Source: Diadema setosum (taxonomy: Eukaryota; Echinodermata; Echinoidea; Diadematoida; Diadematidae). From it: a stretch of DNA of 64,000 nucleotides. The stretch covers positions 4,527,825-4,591,824 of the forward strand of contig NC_092705.1 in assembly GCF_964275005.1 (NCBI RefSeq), given 5' to 3'. The position numbers were made by a program, and so were the translations under genes. This document shows, one piece after another, positions 24,601 through 39,600 of the stretch (positions within the stretch are counted from its first letter, which is position 1; every line of letters begins with the position of its first letter). The notes under the pieces are model-generated. The model was not told the DNA's origin. It did not search any database and worked only from the letters and a program-made list of their open reading frames with translations.

Positions 24601-27600
24601 CTAGAACCCCACAACCATACGCGGCGGCTTGACGAACTTCAGGACTCCGATCGGCCAGGTTTTGCAGCATGGGTCCCAGGAAGTAGTCCTTGTACTTGAA
24701 GGCAAGCTGAAAGGCAAACAGAGTGTAAAGTGAGGCGCTCAGTAGGAATAACATACTAGGAGTGGGGGGCCTTGCCAGTCTGTCAACCACACAAAAGCTT
24801 ATAGCTGGGACTAATCAGGTGGGCATGGACCACATCGTAGCATGTAATTACTCAACCAGGAAGTCACGTAAAGAAATACTCACAGGTCCACAGAACTCGA
24901 TGACATCATCAAACATGCAGATCGCCCATTGTCTGTCTGTCCAGGGTTTGTCTTGGGGCTGCAAAAGACAAACAGATCTTTCATTAGTACGTCGTCATAC
25001 TGAACCATACTGATCTTGTGTATGACATTTAAACAGCAAAGAAACGGCTTCATAAAACTTGGTCAAACTATAAAATGTACAATGCACAAGAATGAATCAT
25101 TTATGATGAAAAACATTTCTTTCGAAGAACCACTTTGCATAGAATGACATGATAGGAATGTCCTACAGCATTAATCGATGAACAAATAATCTAACATATT
25201 TTCAGTCCACACCCTTTGCACAAGACAGTGCATGTGTTTAGCGGAACAAAAGTAACAAATACGAAGGACACATTTGTCAAAGGAAACCAATTAGTACTTA
25301 CCAGTAATCTCACAATGTTTGGCAGGAGCATCTCGAAGAGGGGCAGCGCTGTGTCCGCATGTGTGCCCATGACAGAGTGCAAGATGTCAGAGATCTTGCT
25401 GAGTAAATACACATCGTCCTCATCCTACGAGAGCCAGAGAACAGAAAATGTTTGGAGAAAACTCACAACTGTTCCAGTATTATATCTTTTTTAATATCTC
25501 TTCACCAAGCAAAAAACGAAAATAAAATGTCACTGATCTCAAAGAGTTAACCCTAAATCTAGCCTGGCTAAAATTAAAAAGAGTTAACTCTTAAACCTCT
25601 AACAATCACAAATACATAATTATCACTGATCTAAAAAAGTGTAAATCTGGCTCAAGGCATCATTTCATGGCACATGTTTCATCAAATTCAAGATATCTAC
25701 GCCGTTTAAGGTTGTAGACTTTCATATTTTACCTGCATATTCTCATTCAATTTTTTTTTTTTTTCAGCTTCATAGGATTATTGCATATGTATTGACACTA
25801 TCAACAGGCCTATGTTTTGTGCCATCTTCATACAACATTTATACACAAAGTTGGGCCAACAGGTCTCCTGAAGCACTTCGATGCCCGAGATCACATGTGA
25901 AGAGAGGCATAATTGTCATGGTAACCTTCAATACTACAGGGAATTCAAACATACAACTTCCTGAGCACTCTAAACCTTGGTGACCGTTAATACTGTATTT
26001 ACAGCACTTTAGGAGTGCTCCTGAGCGTAGCCTTGCAAGGGGCTTAACTGTAGAGTGCTTCAGGGCTCGAATGTCTGTTCATACCGAGTTTTGAGTGCTT
26101 CATGAGCACTCCATACGTCATGTCTAAATGGGGTGCCAAACTATTATGAAGGCCGAGTATGAACTCTCACCTCATCTTGCAAGCCTTCCTCGACCACATC
26201 GTCATAGTCTTCATCTTTCCTTTGCTCTGTCAAATTGGGAGAAAGATCGAAAACATAGTGTCAAACTATGGTGTTAGGATCATTCTGCATCACACAAAAT
26301 AAGCCTTTGTCCAGAATTCAACTCTCCAATATTTTTTTTGAGATAGCAGACAGTATTAACTGTATACCAAAGTAGTCATGAACATGGTTTGATTTGTCCT
26401 TTAAAGGACAAGTTCACCTTCATAAACATAAGGATTGAGAGAATGCAGCAATATTAGTAGAACACATCAAAGAAAGTTTGAGGAAAATTGGACAATCCGT
26501 TCAAAAGTTATGAATTTTTGAAGTTTTTGTGCAGTCACCGCTGGATGAGAAGACTACTGCAGTGTATGATGTCACATGCGTACAACAATATAAGGAAAAT
26601 ATAAAGAGAATTTCACAAAATTTCATCTTTTGAAAAAAAGTACACATTCCCTCGACTCGTTACTGACATAAGTTATGGGTAATATTATTCCCATTGCCTT
26701 CAGAAAGAGGCAAGTCAAGTGCTCTTTTATTATGCGAAAAAAAGTGAAAATATGTTGAATTTTCTTTACATTTTCTTTATACAGCTGTACTCATATGACA
26801 TCACGAGCCTTAGTAGTCTCCTCATCCAGCGGTTCCAACACAAAAATTTTAAAAATTCATAACTTTTGCATCGATTGTCCAATTTTCCTCAAACTTTCAC
26901 TGATGTGTTCTACTAATATTGCTGCATTCTCTCAATCCTTATGTTTATGAAGGTGAACTTGTCCTTTAACTACCATCAGTATCCTTTGCCTGCTATGACT
27001 GACTGCGTGATGGTTTGTTTCCTTGTAACATGACTGCCAAGGAAAGAACGGATGCTTGGAAGCAAGCAACCGCAGTACTGACGGCGAAGCTCCCTTCAAA
27101 GGATTACGCAGTGAGGAAAGCACATCTAGCCTAGGAGTACAACTGCCACAGACAGGGGACTTAAACCATAGATCTAGGATTTACAGCATGGTATCTTATC
27201 CGACAACTCCATTGTCTTATCCACTGAACCACAACAGCCTTTCAAAAGAACTTAAAAATTGTTCATTTAGGAGGAAGCTCATAGAAGCAAAATTATTTTT
27301 CAATAGAGACCCATTTCAATGTCACTAAACTATCAAGAAGCCCTCGCCCGTTATCCAATTTTTGAGAAGTAGTCCAATGTTATGATTTGTATTTCAAGTC
27401 ATAGAGAACTCTAAACTGATATTTCCTTATTTATCATGTCGCTATAATCACATTATAATTCTTACTGCTGTCAATGACATCAAATCATATAGAAGAGTAT
27501 TTGTCTTCTTTTGTTTTTTGAGGATCTGGAAGAGACCCCCCACAAGTGACATCTCAGCTCCCTCACAAGGTAAACGTAGCAAAGAAATCAAGCTTTTCTG

Positions 27601-30600
27601 TTTGACTTCTCTCTTTCCTAAAGCATGAAGAAATTTCGTCCAACTTCCTTTCTTCCTCATCACACCCTACCTTGTCTCTCCTCCTGCCGTTTGAAGTGTG
27701 ACTCAAACATGTCGTTGAGGGTTGTGGCGACCTCTTGCATCTGATTGGCGTTCAGCGACCCTCTGCCAAGGAATTCGATGCACTGCGGGATAGAAAGCCA
27801 AGCCATCATCAGGCCAAATCGAGAAGCACAGAAATCTCATCACTAAATCCTTACCCATTTCGAGATGGAATAATGACAACTCTCTCATCATAGTGGAAAA
27901 GATAGTATGCTGGTCTTTGCACATGGGGCATATTCCTCGTATTAACCCGTTGAGGACAGACTGACTTTGCTACAACACACATTTCCCATAGACACCTGCC
28001 TGAGTATACTCGTGACTCGTCCTCAGTGGGTTAAAAGTGATCTTGATTCAACTCTGCTCTCAGTTTTTTTTCTTTTCTTTTGACCATATCAAGACAATTT
28101 ATACCCCCAAGAACTATAAACCCCCGTTAAATACCAGCGAGTGATAGGGTTAGAGTACAGGTTACTTATCATCATGTCTGTATGATGCTTGGATTGCAAC
28201 TCATAATAATCTCCCAGATTAACCGAACAGACCTCTAAAGATTAGCATAGCAGCACAGCTTGCTTGTTTTTAAATACAAGTTCTTGAGCATATGATGAGT
28301 GACAGTTTGACAATAAAAGGACACACATCACTACAGAGGATTTTGAAGAAAAAAAAAGGCTGATTTTAAAACAAAAAATGTGTTTGAAAAAAAAAAAATA
28401 AAGAGAGAAACATCGAGAAAGATACTGACAGAGGAAGGAGAAGTCATCAAGAGGGGTTCAAAAAGGACAACACAAGCAAAACTTACCTTTGCCAAGGACC
28501 CCATGTGCTGCTGTAGGATGTCCACCTCCGGTTCGGTCTGGATGGCCTTCAGGAGCTCTGGGTAGATGTACTTCCACTTCTCCACCAGGTACTGCTCCCC
28601 TTTGATCTTGGCACACTCCAGGAGGAGGGGCAGGGACTCTGACGCTGTATACCTGACAAGTGCGACCAGCCGTCAAGGAAGATACAACTATCCATCATAT
28701 TATCCATCACACATCTATATGTGGGTGTGCAGCTCCCTAGCCCAGCTTACAAAGTTAGCAAGAGAGCTCTACGCATTGACAGTGCATTCATTGTTTCTTC
28801 GTGTGACATTCAAACCTGGAAAAAGTGCAATTTGTCATTGTTGTCCTTTAAGTTCATGGGCTCAGTCATGCATGACATTTGTCAAATAACTAGGTATGAA
28901 CAAAAAGAAGGAGAGTTTCCCTTTCCTTACAACCAACATTGCGCTCTCCATAGCTGACAATTAAGAAATAGTAGCCCTCCAAAGCTGGATTACCATTTTT
29001 TTTTTTTTTTTTTTGGGGGGGGGGGGGGTTATGCACTGTATAGACGACAATATTTATACTTATGTAAGTATGTGTATTCATCATCAAAATGAAAATGAAT
29101 TGATGGAAAGGATATCATCATGAAAATAGAACTTCAGCAGTGGAACCATGATCTCGACGACCTGGTCGGTGTAGTCGGCAAACGCCTCCTTGAGCTCTCT
29201 GGCGTAGCACACCAGCATCTGGCAGGCTGTGCTCTTGTCTTCCAGGCCTGCTGTCTTGATTCCAAAGCTTTGCTGTCGAGGAGAAAAGTGGGGGGGGGGG
29301 GGAAACACATAAGCAAGGCAAACTTCATCCAAACTGAAGAACTTGGGAATTTTTAGGACTGTGCTTTTCTTCCATTCTTTCTCTTTGAATTGTTTTTGTG
29401 TTATTTTGTTGTTGTTGTTTTTTTTTTGTTTTTTTGTTGTTTTTTTTTAAGAGACAGGTGTATCATTTAAGACTCAGCACAGGCATATTGCATGATGGAT
29501 AAGATAAAGCTTCAGATCAAACAGAGATCAAAGGAGATTGAAGGTACAAATTTCAGATGATTGTGAATAGCCAAACTTGGACGTTTACTCTGTACTTCAG
29601 TTGCCTTTTCACGCAGTAACTGCTTTGCCATGTACATATAACACCACACACTACCAAGGTTAAAAAAGTTATTACTCAGTTCTCAAATCATCACATTAAA
29701 AATCTACATGAACTGCAATACAGGAAAGGAGAAAACTTACATATTGTATGATTGCACAGTGTTAATCTTACGATGGAAAATGAAGTACTAAATAAATGTT
29801 TTTCAGTAACTGGTATTTGATATTGAGGATAAGCACAGAGGATAACTACTTTTAGCACATAGAGAATTACTGATAATAATAATGGTTTTATAAATGTGAA
29901 TTATCATTGTTGTTGTTATTATTATTATTATCATCATTATCATTACTGTTATCATCATCATTACTACAGAGCTAGGATATGCAGGAAATCTACTGTTGGA
30001 AGACAGAAGGATTTCGAGATGGTCAAAAACTTACCTGGTCTCCAAGATTCACAAACTGCCATCCCTCTTCCTCACTAATCGTCTTGGCATCCTCAGCTGT
30101 GGAAGACAAAAAGAACAAAGATTTGTTGGTGGCCATGAAAAATTCAGGAGTGAAGCACTTTTTTCCTCAAAGCCATAATGGTAGAGGCCACTACCAGACC
30201 TCCATAAATCTCTTCCACTCTGAAAAAGTATCACTTCTAAGAAAGCCTAAATTATCCAACTTCAGGTGGAGAGAGCAATGGGCATCACTGGCATAGCATG
30301 TCTCAAATCTGCAAATTAACTATTTGACCTTATGGTAATGCATAATGAAATAACCAAATTTCCTCCTGTTTTCATTCACTATGCCATCTTGCATTCTTGT
30401 GTGTAAGTTGGTCTTTTCTTCATTTGGTTATCCTTTGTGAAATGTAGGTAAAATTTGTATGCACTGCCGGAAGTTGGAAGTCTCATTCGATCATCGGGTG
30501 TATAAATCATCATCATCCATAATCATCATCATCATCATCATCATTGCCGTCATCATCGCCGTTATCATCACCACCATCATTGTCATCATCATCGTCATCA

Positions 30601-33600
30601 TTGTGGTCGACATCATCATCACCACCATCACCCTCACCATCATCATCAACACATTAAGCTAACAGACTATTAAAGGGTCTCCAAGGCAGAGGATAAGTAT
30701 AACAATGAGAAAAGGAAGGAAGGGTTCAGAAATAGCACTCACAATCAAGAAGAGCCACTTCTGGTTTGAGTGATGCGGTCTTGAGGAGCGGCCCCATGAC
30801 AACGGGGAGATAACTCTGGAAGCTGGGGCCTAGCAGCTTGCACATTCTCGCCCAGGCCGAGATCATGTAGGAGATCTGTGGGTCGTCGTCCTCGAGGTCG
30901 CTGGTGTCCGTCTGTGTTCTGAGCAGAAGGTCCATGACGTCGTTTGCATCTTGCATGAACTGTGGAAAAGTTGAAAACTTGAATAAGTTGCAAATCTTAA
31001 AACAATGAGTTTTGCTATGAATTCCGATACAAACAAGTATGGTCAGCCAACACTTCATGCACTGAGGGACACTGAAAATTGATTTTGTACTAGTGAAATA
31101 AAGTCCAACACCATTTAACCACTAGTGCAAGGGTACCAGCCCTGAAAAGGGCATTGTAGCATTCTGAGGGCTGGAAGGCATATTTTTTGGTTTAAAAAAT
31201 AGTATTTTCCACGACACCTGCAGTATTTTAGACAAAAAAAAAAACCCAAAACTGGTACTAGACACTGCAGAAAAGTAACAGCTGGCATCTCTGCTAATGG
31301 GAGTTTGCACATACATGTATCTATGAATGGTAGCATATGCAGAATATGAGGTTAATCAACCAATCAAACTCTAGCAAAATTTACAGATTCTGAATTTACA
31401 GATATGTTCTTCCTAAACAGCACCTCACTTACAGGTCTCTCGATGCAAAGAAGGCGTAACAGATAAGGAGAGAGACTGCCACCAGAGACCTGCAAATGCC
31501 AGCTACAACCACTACAATCTCGGCAGGAGTACAAAACAGATGACACGCCCACAGAATCTACCGCAGAGCAACCCTCACCTTCTGGGTTCCCACGGCCAGA
31601 CCGATGAGGCTGATGCACTCTATCGTCTTTCCCCTCAGCAGCCGGTACTCCTTGGCCGTGGCGTTCTGCACGATGTGCTTGAGACTGGGCATGAAGTGGT
31701 CGTAGAAGGGCAGGAACTGCTCCTCGGTGGTGTCCGCCACGGCAGCCAGGGTCGTCACCATCTGTTCCAAGACCAGTTTGGTGCCCCTCTGGACCAGCTG
31801 TCAAGGGGAAGAAGATGGTGGAGTCAGATAGAATGCACAGTATGTGATGTCCCAAAAAAACTAACAAGTGGATTTCTGCATTGATAACTTTCAATATAAT
31901 TAAACTCTCTGAATGCTAATTCAGGGTCTAAAAATATAACAACTCACCTATATTTTGCAGAAAACCCCATTCAGTTTGGTTAAGTGGTCACACAGAAATG
32001 TGGATCGCTGTAAAGCATGTCATGGGTCTGTTTTATCCACGTTTAGCACTTGGGATGTTCTTGGAACTGCACATTAATGTGTGAACACAATGGACAGAAC
32101 ATGGAGGGAAGGGATTCCTGACATGCTCTACAAAGATCCACATTTTTCTTTGACCACTGGAGCAAATTGGATGGGTTTTTTTGTAAGATGTAGGTAACAA
32201 GTTATAGTTTCAAACCCTTAAACTGTATTTGGATTGATTCACTATTTCTAAAGTTATCGTTGTGGAGGGTTCCGTTGCAAATTTGGTTTTTTGTTTGTTT
32301 GTTTGTTTTTTTGGGGAGGGGACATACGGTATAGACTGAGAGAATATATTTCGACTGAATTGGTTAATATTTGCACACACACAAAAAAAGATGATGACAG
32401 AGTGATGTCAATATATGATATGCCATTGATCATCATCATTATCATTATCACTGCTCATTAAGGAAAGTAGAATGAATAATACATGCATAAAAGGGGCATA
32501 GGGGTGCAATTTTCTTCTCCGTCTTTGTTTGGAACAAGGTGCATGCTTGATACTGTTTGCTGATGAATGCTTGTCACCTGGGGCGAACCTCACACCATGC
32601 CTGTGTGACCAGATATTCTCAATTTCTCACAACTAACACTTATGCATCCATATCACCATCATTTCTAACCACACCCGTGTAGCCGTAATACCTTCTTCAG
32701 TACTCAAAATACCCACCGGCCATCAGCAATTTTTCACCATGCTCCTTCCACTGGTCGGAATGCCCCTTCCAAAATCAAACCATTCACAGCCACAATATTT
32801 TGTTACTCACTTATGCTCCTTTAAACGGTGTGACCCCTCAAAAAGGTGACCTAGACCCAAATCTGATGACATTCAGGGCCTGCTTCTTCAATCCTTAGAG
32901 ACGCCCATTTGTTCACATCATTACCTGCTCACATTCTCTCATGCCAAGCTTATCTCTGACAAAATAAAAGACAAACAAAGAAAAAAAAAAAAACTCTTCT
33001 CACCTCTTCCATCTTGGACCTGATGACCTGGCCTATCTGACTCAAGATCGGCTCGAGGTACGGCTGGAGGATGGACTTGGGGCAGTCTTCGCTGAAGTTG
33101 ACCAGGGCTGCCCCGGCGTGGGCTTGCACCCGTGGGTTGGAGTAATCCTGGAGGACCTGGAGCAGTCCGGGGATGACCTAAAATTGCCATAAAAAAAAAC
33201 AGAGTAAGAAGCATTTTCAGTTTTGCAAAGTTAGAGGGTCGACAGATGTTTATGAAAATAATATGCCAATATATTGGCTTCCTGCAACAAAAGTACATCA
33301 TCTCAAAAGTGGGAAATTGCCGATTTTGTTTATTCAAAAGGAGCATACTCACTTCTCCTTTGGCTACTGTGGATCTTGATTGAAAATTTAAACACTCACA
33401 AAATTGTTTTCTGCGTTTCATGCTCACTACATATGTGGCGAATACGTCAATTTCCCAAATGTCTCGACAGAGAAAAACTTACAAAAAAGTCTGAGATCAA
33501 CAGCTTGTGAACTGAAATAAAAATAAAAGTATGATGTTAAAAAAAAGTTATTCAGAGCATTCTTTTTTTTCGGTATACTGATGTGCCTATGCAAGGTTAG

Positions 33601-36600
33601 AACAGAAAGACACAAATCGATGTACGGCTGACAGAAAGACTCTGTGACATATAAAACTTTGGGGGCAGAGGCATTGCGATGAGAAAAGACTGAAAGACTA
33701 TGAAAATGTGCTAGTACTATGTAAGGGAATTGTTCTCAAATACAAAAGTACTGATAACATGTTTAGTGTTCATTCTTATTCTACCTCATCATGTTCTACA
33801 CATACTCATATGCAACACGAGAATGAATATTCACACTTGGCACTTTCGAGAGGTCACAAAAGGACATCACAAGGGAGACACTGGACAGACAGATGGACCA
33901 AAATATGGACTCCAAATCACCTTTGCATGGAACTTCACTTCAAAGACTGGAGCAAAGTCTGTCGCCATCTGACCCAGCGCATTGCAGGCAGCATATCTGA
34001 CTCGCGGGTGCTGATGAGACAAAAATCACAAAATGCTCATCTTCAATCCAATACGTAAGATCATGTATTTCCTTAACTGTTGTGATACACTCTCTTTCAG
34101 GCAATTTTCATTAAGAAGCAGTCATTGGAATTTCTTTAAACATCGTCTTAAATAACACTTATTCATGGGCAAAAGTAAAAATCTCAGGAGAACAGATTTA
34201 TTTCTTTAATTTCAGTGACAAAGCCTGTTTCACTATGTATACCTGAACAGATATGAAACTACTCAACCATTATCAGTTGACTTGCAAATAAGCAACCATC
34301 TGTATATACAGGACTGTTATACGATAAGCACAGGTAAATGCACTTTTTTCCCCAAAAAAAATTTACATGGGAATCATAACTTATGATTATTCCCACAAAA
34401 ATTTGAGCTGCATTTTCAAATCAGACAACAGGTTTACGATACAATCATAAACCGTACTTACAATTCTTAACATTTTATTTATTTATTTATTTTCCTCTAT
34501 TGTCTTCTGTCAAATAGCAGCCGCAGTGGTACCATGGAATTTTGAGACAGACATTTCGAGGCTTACCTCCTCCTTGCAGAGAAACGGCAGGACGGAATCG
34601 ACGACCTTCTCCAGAACTGCTTCCATCTGGTTGTGGCATCCCTCGCCAACCGCTGAAATCGCCATGAGGGCCGCGTGCCGCGACTTCCAGTCCTCTGATT
34701 TTATCATTCAAAGTATGAGATAAATCAATCATAAGACAAACAAAATCAGAATATCAAAAACATGACACTCATCTTACAGCTGGTTGAAGCAAAATTCATG
34801 ACTTTCGAATGGATTGTCCGATTTTCATCAAACTTTCATTAATGTGTTCTATTAGCATTGCTGCCTTCTCTCAATTGACAGGTATATAAAGGTGAACTTG
34901 TCCTTGAATCAAGAATATCCTTCAAACTTCTCCTACTGGTCTACAAAGTAGTCAACAAAACAGTTCCAGAGTACATTAGGGAGTGTCTGGTACAACAATC
35001 TCACTCTAGGCGCACTTGTCTTTCATCATCATTTACCTTCACTCAACCATGCACCAACGAATTAGCTGGCGATGCAGCTTTCTCCTCTACTGCTCCCAGG
35101 CTGTGGAATAAGCTCCCTCCTCTTCTGAAATCATCATCAACACTGGATCACTTCAAACAAAATTTGAAGACCTACTTATTTTGATGTCCCGATATATGCA
35201 CTGGACATGTACTGTCTCTGCCTGGTAATTTGTATATATTTGATCTCCTATGGCGATCAGGGGTGACATCTCATAACGCTTTGTATCCAGTGGAAAAGGC
35301 GTTCTAAAAATATCAACTATCATTATAATCATTACTATAAACTAAGTGGCTGGGTACATAAAGGGTTTAGTATGGTGTGGAATAACAATAGGTTTGTTTC
35401 AATCAAACAAGAAATTAACTGCCCCTCACCATTCTGGAGCAAGCTGGGCACGATGGCGATGATGTGCGGCAGCATCGTCTTCCCGCCGATGCCGCAAGCA
35501 AACCGGTCGAGGGCGCTCTCCCCGGCCACGGCGTTGCTGTCACTGTCGTCGTCCTCGATCTCATCGGACAGCGCCCACTCTGGGTCATCCTCCAGGTCAG
35601 TCATCATCTTCATCATGAGCGGAACTGTGAAATAGCAAATATCAGTCATCTTAACGAAGGGGCAGCCAATGGTTCCTGCCAGTAGATGGTGTAATCATAT
35701 CTTGAATATGATCCAATATGATTACAGAATAGAATTGTGAAGTATGCTGGGGGGGGGGGGGGAATATAACGAAGATGAATGTAATGTTATTGAACAAAAA
35801 ATTTCAAGTGCTTCACAATTTTCTCTGCTTGCTTACATAGACAAGCAAATAATAGCTTTTATGATCAAAGACATTCCCTGGTGTTCTTCTTAATTTGTCA
35901 CTCACTACACTTCTCTTAACTGTTTTTCACTCCTTTTTCACAATTCTTCACACGTTTGCATCAAGTATGCACTCAAACTATACAGCAAAAAGTTGATGAA
36001 GACCATGACTGTGGTTTTGGTAAGTAAAAATGTAGAGATGGTCTATGGCAAGACAAGCCCTAACAAAAGAATCTACATCAATAGAGACATTTGGGACTAC
36101 AGACAGTATTCTTTTCTGTTGTTGTGGTTGTGGTACTTGCTGTGGTTGTTGTTGTTGCTGTTGTGGTGCTTGTAGTTGTGGTTGTTGACGTTGTCATTGT
36201 TATTGTTGTTGTCATCATTGCAGTTGTCATCAGTGTTGTTGTCCGTGTCTTTGTTTAGTTGTTGTCATTGTTCATTTTAATGTTGCCATTGTCATTGTCA
36301 TTGTCCTTGCTGTTGTTGTTTGTCATTTGTTGTTTGTTTTTTCTAACTCACCAACATGCTTGATGTACTGTGGGTATCTCCTCAGCATGGCAGCTGCCGT
36401 CTCAGATAATGTAACAACCATCTCCAGCCCAAGATGTCTCCAGTTATCTGGAAGTTCGCCGTTATCGATCACCTGGGGAGGGGGAAAAAAAAATCCCATC
36501 TTGTAACAAGTTGGCGTATGTTACAATTCCAACAACATTTATATGAAATACCAATGGTGTGTATTTTTGATAATTATGTACATACTTGAAACTGTGTGTG

Positions 36601-39600
36601 TTTTGTGTGTCTTTATGTGATGGACCACTTCGCCAGGTTTCCACTACTCACGGGACTTCCATCCTATTTCCTATTCAAGGGACAAAGTATATTTGCCTTT
36701 TACGGGATATTTCTTTGTCCATGTTATACTGCACAGCGCCTAACAAAAAGTTATTAATGTCATGTAATGACGACACCGAGGGGCAAATAAGTTAAGTCTA
36801 ACTTTACGCCCACATCAAAGGTATGTTAGGTATGTTTACTAGAAGGGATGGCATAATGACAAACAATGTTGCCCAGCTATGCTCTCTAGGATTCGAACTC
36901 CAGCCCCTTACCAGCAAAGCACACATGCTACCGACTCTGCCACCTCGCTGTGACTTTCGGTAGTCACAGAGACAAAGTTTTACCAAAATAGATCATAAAT
37001 GTTAACCATGGGGTCACATTGTCATTAAGGATATCACTGGTAAAATGTGAACATGTTTAGTATATATAACATAGAGTGGCATTCAACTCGATTGCAGCAC
37101 ATGGAAGCCCACTCTATCTGATGGCTGTGGGGGGGGGGGGGAGGGGGAGGGGCAGGGGGAGGGGGAAACTTTCCTACTCACCTGCAGAGCAAGGGTGAGA
37201 ACATTTTCCATGTACGGCCTAAGAAGTTTGGGTGTGCTCTCCTCCAGTTCCAAGAAAGCCTTTAGCAGTGAGTCATCGTCTTGGCTCTTGATGCTTTCAG
37301 TTATTGTCTGTATTTCACAGGAGAAAAAAGTAAACAAATTTATTATACGAAATTAGGAAATTTCAAGTTATATTCAAATATCAACCACTTGGACAGAATG
37401 AGCAATCATATAAAACTGGAAACGTGAAACAGTTTGAAACAACAAATAATAGAACTCTCTTTACACATTTGTATTCAAACAATCTCTGACCTGTAATCGT
37501 TTGCACAGTATTGATCTGAACATGCAAAAATTATATACAAGTTGAGTCTGGACATGAGGCTAGTAGGGAAGACACATATTTAGACTTACATCAAGTACTG
37601 CAGGCATGAGGTCCATGAAATGTTTCTGGATGTTTGTCTCCTTGCTGTTCACGACGATGAAAGATATTGTGGCTTTGGCAGCAATTATTCGCACCTAGTG
37701 AAAACAACAAGAGTTGTTCATGTACTGTATATGCCGTTATTTTCGCATACAGATATTTTCGCGAATGACGAGGTCATAGACATTTTCGCGAGGTGTTGTT
37801 TTCGCGAATTGACGCCGACGCTTACATTAATGCTCTATCAACAAAGCGCATGGAGACAATTTCGCGTGTTGTTAAATTCGCGATCCAACTGCAATTCGCG
37901 AAATTCGCGAAAATTAAACCCTCGCGAAAATAACGGCGTATACAGTAATTGCAGATTTACAGATGCCATAATAAGATCTACCTTTCAAGATCTTTCACTG
38001 CTTTCAGCAAAACTCCTGATGGAAAAGTTCAATTTACAATCTAACCTTCTTTTGATTTGGCCTACATTCCTTTCTCAAACTGACATGAGGACTTAAATCT
38101 CGAAGGTATATTTCAAACCTTCATAACAGAAATCATTTCAAGGGGAAAAAGTCCCATTTGAAGTCCCACTATAGCTCAAATAAGCGATAATAACAATAGT
38201 TCCAATGAAAATTTTTCTGACGGATATAGAACATAATCATTTTTTGAGTGAAAATAGACGCTCATTAGAATGGTGTTTTCAATAATTAACGCTAAGCCTT
38301 GGTTTTGTCAGCAGTTCTCCATCAATTCTGAAAATATACAAGATAAACTCACATATCTTAAAATGGAATAGATGCATGACACACACAGTGCCAGTAATTA
38401 TCCAGTCAGGCTGACTTTGATCCATCGTCAAAGAAAATACCAAATTTTGATTGTACAAACTGATAGTTTATCAAATGCAAGTGTATCTTTGGATCTTTGC
38501 CACTAGCACAAATCCCAAGTAATAAACACTTCCACTTCAGCATCTTCAAACTGGCAATGTCAAACCAATAAAAAGTGCAACACAAATAACACAATGGGTT
38601 ATTTCTATGAATCAAGCTATGACCCATCAGTGATTTTGCATCTTTTCAATGCAAACTTTGGCATGAAGATGCAGATTTTACATGTACCCTAATGAGTACC
38701 AGAAGATACGTACCACTTAACAACCAATACGCTGAACACCATCCACCCCCCATCATCCTTCTACCACTTTCACTGGTCCTCTTACCCCTAATTGTTCTTG
38801 TTTGTCCAGACATTGGCTCAACATGTCCTTGATGACCACCAGGTAGTACTCTTGCTTGTTTCCAAAGATGCCTGGAAAGTTACTGCACATCATCAACAAC
38901 AACAACATGATGAATTGATATTAACCCGTTCACTGGTATACCAGGTTCCCAAAATGTAGACATGATATGGGTGCCTGCATTCATGGCCTAAATTCATTTT
39001 TATTTCTGTTATGCTGCCCAGAAGAATGGCTTGGACAGAAAGATTAGTGTTTCTTCTGGCACATGTACATGTAGCTGACTATAGAAAGAGGACTGCTTGA
39101 CTGCTTTCGCACAGGTGGATTACCAACCTGTCCGTTCTCTGACACCTCACAAAAACAATCTCGTTTTGGGGCATTCAAGGCACTTGGGAGAATTGCAGCA
39201 GGAACGGGTTAAGATTCAGTGCAGCACCCAATGCACATAATCAGTCTCTGTTTAACCTATCATGTCCAGTGTTTGATGCTTACTAATTATCTGTTTAGAT
39301 TCATTTCCATCATTCACTGCTAGGATTTACCAAGGAGAATGAACAACTGTCTTTCAATTGATCTTACTCAAAGATGACGCTGCAGATTATGACACTTATA
39401 TATTAATAATTGCAACAAAGCTTCAAGGACAAGTTCACCTTCATAAACATAAGGATTGAGAGAATGCAGCAATATTAGTAGAACACATCAGTGAAAGTTT
39501 GAGGAAAATTGGACAATCGATGCAAAAGTTATGAATTTTTAAAATTTTTGTGTTGGAACCGCTGGATGAGGAGACTACTAAGGCTCATGATGTCATATGA

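Noticed and set aside
28651-28660. GT-AG splicing of IPO5 intron 16 using the acceptor TTGTCAG just before GTATAC
   Set aside because: No GT donor after exon 16 gives the right frame, and this acceptor would remove the conserved Val-Arg. The AT-AC solution fits donor, branch site, acceptor and phase together.
31540-31884. Plus-strand ORF over IPO5 exon 13 (and similar plus-strand frames over exons 9, 10, 14, 16 and 23)
   Set aside because: These are antisense shadows of the conserved importin-5 exons.
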